From a virus, in IMG/VR virus record IMGVR_UViG_3300027969_000039, positions 62,001 to 126,000 of that record: a DNA stretch of 64,000 nucleotides; one strand, written 5' to 3'. The position numbers were made by a program, and so were the translations under genes. Positions 59,605 through 64,000 of this stretch are shown in pieces. The first letter of the stretch is position 1, and every line of letters starts with the position of its first letter. A model generated the notes under the pieces. It saw only the letters and a list, made by a program, of their open reading frames with translations, was not told the DNA's origin and did not search any database.

Positions 59605-60155
59605 AGACTCTTACCCCAACGGGTATTAATCACATTCCAGTTTATGATTTTCCACTGTTCTTTGATGTACTTTTTCTTATCACTGCCGTAATCTAATATG
59701 AAAGCATGTTCCCACCAGTCAATCAATAACAATATGTCATTGCGTACTTGATGATTTACTATCGTTTTAATCTTGCCGTCTGTAGCTAAGTATATCCAAC
59801 CACTACCCTGTATCTTCATGGCCTCAATCTCAAACTCAGACTTCATGTTATCATAATCACCGTAATGTTTATTAACGAATCCCATCATAGGGCCGTTGGG
59901 CTTGTTATTGTTTCTCACTTCACGGAACTGCGGGAATAATGTATTATGCAGGAAAGCGCCTGCATAGTTGAAATCTCTATCACCCTCTTTATTATTGTAT
60001 CGTTCAGCATACCCGTGGGCTAGTTTCCCATAGTGCAAATCCAATGTGTCTTTGGATAGTACAGGACTGACTTCAGCCGGAGTGAAGTTTAAGGGTATGA
60101 TTTCTATGTCTTGAGGCTTACTCTTTTCCTCAAGCAATGTAATAATGTCACGCAT
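59601..60155 (-). CDS. sod: Superoxide dismutase (Fe/Mn family) with capsid-type tag
   Basis: 184 residues. LDLHYGKLAHGYAERYNN carries His41, AGAFLHNTLF His70, LLLIDWWEHAFILDYG Asp146 and His150: all four metal ligands. Tyr49 is the gate residue, but the second-shell His30 of E. coli FeSOD is Leu45. Gly66 and Gln136 resemble the Mn type. Ahead of the fold is MRDIITLLEE|KS, an extra N-terminus fitting the L-x-E tag. Starts six bases after a late octamer. Suggests SOD packaged in or attached to the virion. Confidence 0.85.
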   Translation of the reverse strand: MRDIITLLEEKSKPQDIEIIPLNFTPAEVSPVLSKDTLDLHYGKLAHGYAERYNNKEGDRDFNYAGAFLHNTLFPQFREVRNNNKPNGPMMGFVNKHYGDYDNMKSEFEIEAMKIQGSGWIYLATDGKIKTIVNHQVRNDILLLIDWWEHAFILDYGSDKKKYIKEQWKIINWNVINTRWGKSL

Positions 60156-60161
60156 AACATG

Positions 60162-60169
60162 TATTTATG
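60162..60169 (-). promoter_or_regulatory. T4-like late promoter, leaderless, for SOD
   Basis: CATAAATA on the minus strand, then CATGTT and ATG 60155. Probably drives SOD, kinase and ErpA, which overlap or abut. Confidence 0.6.
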
Positions 60170-60176
60170 CGTATTG

Positions 60177-60392
60177 TTACCTGCGCCGAGTAATGCGTCC
60201 TTTAGATAGGTCGTAGGGTGAGAATTCTACTTCCACCGTGTCTCCGAGCAATATTTTAATGTCGTTCTTACGCATACGACCACTGATGTAACCAGTAATC
60301 ACATTACTTGGATTCATCTGTACTTTGAACATAGCATTGGGTAATACATCGATCACCTTACCGTCCATCTTGATTCCCTCTTCTTTTGCCAT
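60177..60392 (-). CDS. infA: Translation initiation factor IF-1
   Basis: 71 residues, as E. coli IF-1 (72). GKVIDVLPNAMFKVQMNPSN, ISGRMRKNDIKILLGDTVEV and FSPYDLSKGRITRRR follow the OB-fold signature, including the RKN-x-I-x-I-L-x-G-D region. IF-1 binds the ribosomal A site and aids selection of the initiator tRNA. Phage copies are rare. Together with the leaderless promoters here it suggests that the phage adjusts initiation. AAAGGAG lies 15 bases before the ATG. Confidence 0.92.
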   Translation of the reverse strand: MAKEEGIKMDGKVIDVLPNAMFKVQMNPSNVITGYISGRMRKNDIKILLGDTVEVEFSPYDLSKGRITRRR

Positions 60393-60411
60393 TTTAGTTT
60401 ATTAAACTCCT

Positions 60412-60810
60412 TTAGTTGCGGCGCATTGTGCTGATATCTCTAGCTTCCTCATCGCTAAAGACAGGAACAGCATTACTCTTGTGCATAGTACCAATACCAA
60501 GAATCTTTGTTCCTGTGTATTTTGGTGCTGGCTTGCTAGACACGGGACCAGAATGTCCAGTATCCAAACTCTTGATGTGATGTGTGTTGGTACGACCGAT
60601 CGGTGTACTAAGTGAATAGACCAATGGTTCTGCTGCCATCGCTCGTTTTTGTCTCTTTGTTTCCTGTTCAACTCCCCACTTTTTCTGTAGGTCGTGCCAG
60701 TCAGATTCTAGTTCACGGTGCTTCCGTGCTTCCTCTGCATTGCGAAACTTAATTTTGCCCTTGCGTTTACCACCCATCGATAGGGAGGGATGTGCTAGAT
60801 GCATAGTCAT
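60412..60810 (-). CDS. Conserved-type phage hypothetical protein, 132 aa
   Basis: Basic N-terminal half (HPSLSMGGKRKGKIKFRNAE) with helix, and a C-terminal segment TGTKILGIGTMHKSNAVPVF then DEEARDISTMRRN, which I recall from other T4-like phages. ATG 60804 is an alternative start. Early promoter at 60840-60868. Function unknown, position beside infA. Confidence 0.7.
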   Translation of the reverse strand: MTMHLAHPSLSMGGKRKGKIKFRNAEEARKHRELESDWHDLQKKWGVEQETKRQKRAMAAEPLVYSLSTPIGRTNTHHIKSLDTGHSGPVSSKPAPKYTGTKILGIGTMHKSNAVPVFSDEEARDISTMRRN

Positions 60811-60839
60811 ACGGATATAAACATAGTTAATATGAGTAT

Positions 60840-60868
60840 ATTATAATACAAAAATCATTTATTGTCAA
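60840..60868 (-). promoter_or_regulatory. Consensus sigma70 promoter
   Basis: TTGACA (60868-60863), 17-base spacer, TATAAT (60845-60840). Exact consensus. Leader of about 25 bases to the gene at 60810, and probably infA. Confidence 0.85.
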
Positions 60869-60871
60869 CCG

Positions 60872-61267
60872 TCATCTTTTCAGTATTTCAACAATCTTTT
60901 CTTTTTCCAGAATGTCGGCTTCTAATTCCATATATTGCTTACGCAATTCTCGCAATTTTTTCCACTTTACCTCTAGTTTTTCGTTGGGATGTAGTATCGC
61001 TAACCGTTCTTCTATCTTAGTCAAGGTCTTATCTAGGCTTTTGCCCTTGACTTTAATATCACCCTCAAAAACAGCATCACCTTTAACTTGTAAAGTACCA
61101 GTAGGTTGATGACTAATAGTGTCAGTCCAGACTGGACTTGTGCCATTATTAACTAGAAATTGTCCGCCAGTTCCTGTAGTTATTGGATTTATTGGATTTA
61201 TATTTATACTAGTACCTGTGGTTGTATAAACTTGTTGTGTTGGTGGATAGATTGAACTATTATTCAT
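60872..61267 (-). CDS. Conserved-type phage protein with coiled coil, 131 aa
   Basis: The first 75 residues are a Thr/Gly/Pro-rich beta-repeat (TGTGGQFLVNNGTSPVWTDT; GTLQVKGDAVFEGDIKVKG), as in fibre or whisker-like proteins. The end is a coiled coil (IEERLAILHPNEKLEVKWKK). Probably a virion or assembly component. Overlaps the AbrB-like gene by four bases. Confidence 0.65.
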   Translation of the reverse strand: MNNSSIYPPTQQVYTTTGTSININPINPITTGTGGQFLVNNGTSPVWTDTISHQPTGTLQVKGDAVFEGDIKVKGKSLDKTLTKIEERLAILHPNEKLEVKWKKLRELRKQYMELEADILEKEKIVEILKR

Positions 61268-61452
61268 GTTTTCTTTAATATATAACGGCCTTCTTCATCT
61301 AATCCAACTTCAATATTATCTCCCTCTTTCCAGCCCATTTGGTCAAGCAATGCTTGTGGGATAGGTAATAATAAGTCATCGTCATTGTCAGGATTTGGTT
61401 GCGTTATTACTTCATAACGCATTCTTTCTTGTCCAGGATTAGGTCTAGCCAT
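61264..61452 (-). CDS. AbrB/MazE-like small DNA-binding protein, 62 aa
   Basis: Start at ATG 61452, six bases after a -10 (TATACT). LLLPIPQALLDQMGWKEGDN then IEVGLDEEGRYILKK is the AbrB swapped-hairpin signature with its L-x-I-P and W-x-x-G-D turn. Such proteins regulate transcription or act as antitoxins. No toxin partner is seen next to it. Leaderless mRNA predicted. Confidence 0.72.
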   Translation of the reverse strand: MARPNPGQERMRYEVITQPNPDNDDDLLLPIPQALLDQMGWKEGDNIEVGLDEEGRYILKKT

Positions 61453-61458
61453 GTGTCT

Positions 61459-61488
61459 AGTATAATGTATTTGTTGATTACTAATCAA
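61459..61488 (-). promoter_or_regulatory. Sigma70-like promoter, leaderless, for the AbrB-like gene
   Basis: TTGATT (61488-61483), 18-base spacer, TATACT (61464-61459), then six bases to ATG 61452. Matches the spacing of the other leaderless early promoters. Confidence 0.55.
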
Positions 61489-62057
61489 GTTTTATGGATG
61501 AATGGTCCGTAAATCTTTTCAAGTTCTTGGATAGTTTGAGCAACAGTACTATCTTCATGCTTTACTGCAATGCCACCTGCACTACTCCATGCATCTAAAT
61601 ATTTGCCATAATCATCTACTAGTACATTTGGGATGCCACCATTTAATGCATGTTTGTACTTTGCACCAGTGAATATTGCACTACCACTAGTTCCCGGGTT
61701 ATATTGGTCTAGCCAATCTTTTTTAGCTTCTATGCTAGCCTTCGCATACGGACCGCGCAACGGAGCAGACAATACGGTGAACGGGATTTTATTATCATTT
61801 AGCCACATTACAATACGCATACCACCTGTTAGTGGCTTTAAGTCTCTAAAAAACTGATAAACTTGTTCCGGGCTACTTGTTGCTAATGCTTGTATATCTT
61901 CTTCTCGTCTTGGAATCTCTTTGTAACTAGAAACCCCATGCTTTCCAGCCCAGGCGCCAAAGAAATCTGCTTGAACTCCATCCATATCTAGGTATAGATG
62001 TGGCATCTTTGCTTCTGGTTCAGACTCAATTTCTTCTAATAATTCTCGTATACGCAT
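61485..62057 (-). CDS. HAD-family 5'-nucleotidase-like phosphatase with capsid-type tag
   Basis: LYLDMDGVQADFFGAWAGKH has the catalytic D-x-D-G-V (Asp24, Asp26). The middle has the second HAD motif near VLSAPLRG and a final VLVDDYGKYLDAW with acidic pair. This matches the NT5C/deoxynucleotidase-type cap arrangement. The N-terminus MRIRELLEE|IES is the tag pattern. ATG 62057 (second of two) lies five bases after the late octamer. May alter nucleotide pools or remove phosphates inside the head or after injection. Confidence 0.8.
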   Translation of the reverse strand: MRIRELLEEIESEPEAKMPHLYLDMDGVQADFFGAWAGKHGVSSYKEIPRREEDIQALATSSPEQVYQFFRDLKPLTGGMRIVMWLNDNKIPFTVLSAPLRGPYAKASIEAKKDWLDQYNPGTSGSAIFTGAKYKHALNGGIPNVLVDDYGKYLDAWSSAGGIAVKHEDSTVAQTIQELEKIYGPFIHKT

Positions 62058-62062
62058 CATTA

Positions 62063-62070
62063 TATTTATC
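62063..62070 (-). promoter_or_regulatory. T4-like late promoter, leaderless, for HAD gene
   Basis: GATAAATA on the minus strand, then TAATG and ATG 62057. The first ATG (62060) is only two bases away, supporting the second as start. Confidence 0.6.
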
Positions 62071-62095
62071 TGTACAGTATAGGAACGATTTTATA

Positions 62096-62103
62096 GCTAA
62101 ATA
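62096..62103 (+). promoter_or_regulatory. Late-like promoter for the plus-strand membrane genes
   Basis: GCTAAATA on the plus strand, 39 bases before ATG 62143, with AAGGAG as ribosome site. Divergent from the HAD late promoter. Confidence 0.5.
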
Positions 62104-62142
62104 CATAGTACAACAATAATAACAATAATAAGGAGTACAAAA

Positions 62143-62310
62143 ATGGTAACAAAAAAAGTTACTACTAGGCGAAAAGTAGTCGAGCCGCCTCCCCCTCCAT
62201 CAGTAAAGAGTTTCCCGACCGCTGCCTTAGGTGTAGGTATGGTTATCCTAACTAATTACCAAGCAGAAGTAAAGCAAGCACTAGGATTAATAATGAAAGC
62301 ATTAACATGA
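62143..62310 (+). CDS. Small membrane protein with polyproline, 55 aa
   Basis: Begins MVTKKVTTRRKVVEPPPPPS and has a hydrophobic segment about residues 26-38 (AALGVGMVILTNY). AAGGAG stands before the ATG, and the stop overlaps the next start (ATGA). Basic tail plus one membrane span. The operon suggests a virion or envelope component. Confidence 0.62.
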   Translation: MVTKKVTTRRKVVEPPPPPSVKSFPTAALGVGMVILTNYQAEVKQALGLIMKALT

Positions 62311-63050
62311 AAATATTAGATAAAATTTTAGAATTTAAGAGAACTCCATATGTTATTGCAGGGGTTATATTTGTAAGCAGTTTGGCTGTTCTTAGTTGTT
62401 TCAAAAGTGCAGAAACGCAACTAACCACACTAAATCATGCTGCTTCTCTCACTCGCACTATGGCTAAATCGTCAGATGATTTGACTAATTATGCTAGATT
62501 TTTCGTGACGACCAAGAATGAACAATGGAGAACAGAATTCAATAATGTGCTTAAAATCCGAAACGGAGAAGTAGCGGATGATAAGGGTGTGACAAAATCA
62601 TTCAAAGACAGAGTAAAAGAAGTACCGTTTTTACAGACCGAATTAGATCAGTTATTAAAAGCAGAACAACTAAGCAACAATCTCGCTAAACTAGAAGTTG
62701 AAGCGTTCGCATGGATAGATAAGGGTAAGCCTGAATTGAATTTTGACATAATGATGCACCATTACACAGAAGCACAGATGTTGATGTTTGGAGATGATTA
62801 CAAAAAATACAAGAAAGAGATCGTTGTCACTACGGATGAATTCTATGTGATGGTGGTAAGCAGATTACAATCAGAATATATGTTCTATATGACAGCAGCA
62901 TGGACGATGATCATTGTCATAAATCTAAGTTTGATTTTATTAGTGATGGTTATCAAGCATAAAGAAGTAGTTGATAAAAAACCGGTTAGAAAAGTTATTA
63001 AAAAGATACCGGTAAAAAAGCCAGCAGTTAAAAAAATTATTAAGGAGTAA
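62307..63050 (+). CDS. Two-span membrane protein with chemoreceptor-like helical domain, 247 aa
   Basis: Membrane segments near 15-32 and 195-220. Between them is a helical periplasmic domain (LTTLNHAASLTRTMAKSSDD; LTNYARFFVTTKNEQWRTEF) with the A-R-x-(F/Y)-V-x-T-x-x-x-x-W pattern of four-helix-bundle chemoreceptor sensor domains. The cytoplasmic end is only a Lys/Pro-rich tail (IKKIPVKKPAVKKIIKE), with no signalling domain. Possibly a host-derived sensor reused in the envelope. Coupled to neighbours. Confidence 0.68.
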   Translation: MKILDKILEFKRTPYVIAGVIFVSSLAVLSCFKSAETQLTTLNHAASLTRTMAKSSDDLTNYARFFVTTKNEQWRTEFNNVLKIRNGEVADDKGVTKSFKDRVKEVPFLQTELDQLLKAEQLSNNLAKLEVEAFAWIDKGKPELNFDIMMHHYTEAQMLMFGDDYKKYKKEIVVTTDEFYVMVVSRLQSEYMFYMTAAWTMIIVINLSLILLVMVIKHKEVVDKKPVRKVIKKIPVKKPAVKKIIKE

Positions 63051-63053
63051 AAA

Positions 63054-63575
63054 ATGGCAGAATCACGCAGCGAGAGAGAGGCACACATCAAAGATAGAGC
63101 CGGATGGACTATCACAGTAATAGCAGCATTATTAGCAGTTAACACATATATTGCTAATGGAATCAGTGGTAGTGTATTGACTAACACTATCAAAGCTAAC
63201 GATACTTGGAACTTTTATCAAGCAAAAAGCATCAAACAGACTATAGCAGAAAATGCTAGAGATGATGCTATCGCCCGCAAAGATACTAAGAAAGTTGAAC
63301 AATTGACTGCTAAGATCGACCGTTATGAGAGCGATCCAGTCAAGAATGAAGGTAAGAAAGAACTCATGGAAAAAGCTAGAAAGTTAGAAGCTGAAAGAGA
63401 TGAGGCAAAACAACATAGTCCATGGTTAACATTTGCTGGATCAACATTACAACTTAGTATCGTATTATTATCTGCTAGTATTTTAGCAGTTAGTATGGGA
63501 ATGTTTTACTCTAGCATTGGTGTAGGATTGATTGGTGCAATATTGATGAGCCAAGGCATTTGGATGTGGATGTAA
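63054..63575 (+). CDS. Membrane protein, 173 aa
   Basis: Hydrophobic segments near 17-32 and 122-172 flank a helical, Glu/Lys-rich part (TKKVEQLTAKIDRYESDPVK). C-terminus GMFYSSIGVGLIGAILMSQG. Follows the previous gene after three bases. The topology is compatible with a virion-associated or envelope protein. No family recognised. Confidence 0.65.
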   Translation: MAESRSEREAHIKDRAGWTITVIAALLAVNTYIANGISGSVLTNTIKANDTWNFYQAKSIKQTIAENARDDAIARKDTKKVEQLTAKIDRYESDPVKNEGKKELMEKARKLEAERDEAKQHSPWLTFAGSTLQLSIVLLSASILAVSMGMFYSSIGVGLIGAILMSQGIWMWM

Positions 63576-63585
63576 GGCCATACTT

Positions 63586-63828
63586 ATGGCTAACATGGTA
63601 TGGTCTATCGCAATAATCAGTGCAGGGATTGTATCGCCGGTTATACAGCAGATTGGATATTTTCAAGATGAGGCTACTTGTCAAAGAAGCCTAACCGACC
63701 TTAAATCACAGATACCTGTACAACATAAAATGGTATGTGTACAATACCCAGAACCTCCGCCACCTCCACCGCCTCCTCCACCAACCCCTAAGTCACAATC
63801 ACTTAATTCTAAGGATGCACGAAAATGA
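63586..63828 (+). CDS. Small protein with signal-anchor and polyproline tail, 80 aa
   Basis: N-terminal hydrophobic stretch (MVWSIAIISAGIVSPVI) followed by two cysteines and a run of about ten prolines near residues 57-66. Polyproline could reach through the envelope or bind a partner. Ends overlapping the next gene. Function unknown. Confidence 0.6.
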   Translation: MANMVWSIAIISAGIVSPVIQQIGYFQDEATCQRSLTDLKSQIPVQHKMVCVQYPEPPPPPPPPPPTPKSQSLNSKDARK

Positions 63829-64000
63829 TCGATCCGTTCACCGCATTTGCGATAGCACAAGCAACAGTGGCCGGAATAAAGAAAGCAGTTGCATTGGGAA
63901 AAGATATAAACGGCCTCATAAACGAATTTAGCAAATTCTATAATTCTGCTGATGAGGTACATAATGCTAGTGTCAAATTAAAAGTACAAAGCATCAGGAT
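63825..64000 (+). CDS. Partial helical protein, cut by window edge
   Basis: Begins MIDPFTAFAIAQATVAGIKK, then LGKDINGLINEFSKFYNSAD, an all-helical sequence I remember from the N-termini of virion-region genes of T4-like aquatic phages. Runs past 64000 without stop. ATGA overlap with the gene before. Confidence 0.65.
   Translation, partial: MIDPFTAFAIAQATVAGIKKAVALGKDINGLINEFSKFYNSADEVHNASVKLKVQSIR

Noticed and set aside
60402-60671. Minus-strand 89-codon frame beside infA
   Set aside because: Overlaps the better supported 132-residue gene in another frame and lacks recognisable composition.
63681-63962. Minus-strand frame with a polyglycine run
   Set aside because: It is the reverse reading of the polyproline codons of the gene at 63586-63828.

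Overview
The window is part of the genome of a T4-like (myovirus-type) tailed phage. The evidence is a family B DNA polymerase (gp43), sliding clamp (gp45), clamp loader (gp44), T4-type RNase H, a DsbA-like late-transcription helper, PhoH, a long glycine/threonine/asparagine-rich fibre-like protein, and T4-like late promoters (consensus here GATAAATA). Genes are tightly packed, mostly on the minus strand, with ATGA/TAATG overlaps, and the DNA is AT-rich. I found no tRNA, CRISPR, integrase or insertion sequence. A TctC/Bug-family binding protein hints at a betaproteobacterial, perhaps freshwater, host. That is inference only. LAYOUT. 1-7.4 kb: small unknown genes, including a tandem family of MNER-type paralogues, an SPFH protein, a zinc peptidase and RNase H. 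7.4-10.8 kb: a ParB-like protein and UV endonuclease. 10.8-14.8 kb (+): a late block with a repeat-built protein, a secreted Cys-rich protein and a Cys-containing unknown. 14.8-26 kb: sugar and glycosyltransferase genes, then a 7-deazaguanine DNA modification set (folE, queD, a radical SAM protein, queE, dpdA). 26-30.6 kb: clamp, polymerase, DsbA-like and TilS. 30.6-35.4 kb: accessory genes (metallopeptidase, 2OG oxygenase, sulfotransferase-like, TctC, methyltransferase, secreted nuclease, Dps). 35.4-46 kb: large modular late proteins. 46-49 kb: ClpA and DnaJ chaperones from one early promoter. 49-51 kb: holin-like and virion-type genes. 51-55.5 kb: PhoH, gp44, a GroES-like protein and a DnaE-like fragment. 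55.5-62 kb: fibre protein, ErpA, kinase, superoxide dismutase, IF-1 and HAD phosphatase. 62-64 kb (+): small membrane proteins. HOW THEY WORK TOGETHER. The most striking pattern is a shared N-terminal tag, roughly M-R-x-x-E-(F/L)-(I/L)-x-E, on at least seven otherwise unrelated proteins, most of them next to late promoters. It resembles the capsid-targeting sequence of T4 internal head proteins, which the prohead protease cuts after (L/I)-x-E. Tagged proteins include a superoxide dismutase, a protein kinase fold, a HAD phosphatase, a zinc peptidase and three large modular proteins. One of these, at 10841-12523, is divided by five GVAE motifs into pieces of about 65-100 residues, as if it were a polyprotein cut inside the head. 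I infer a set of proteins packaged in the capsid and injected with the DNA. A second pattern is that several early and late promoters lie so close to the ATG that the mRNAs should be leaderless. The same phage also encodes translation factor IF-1.
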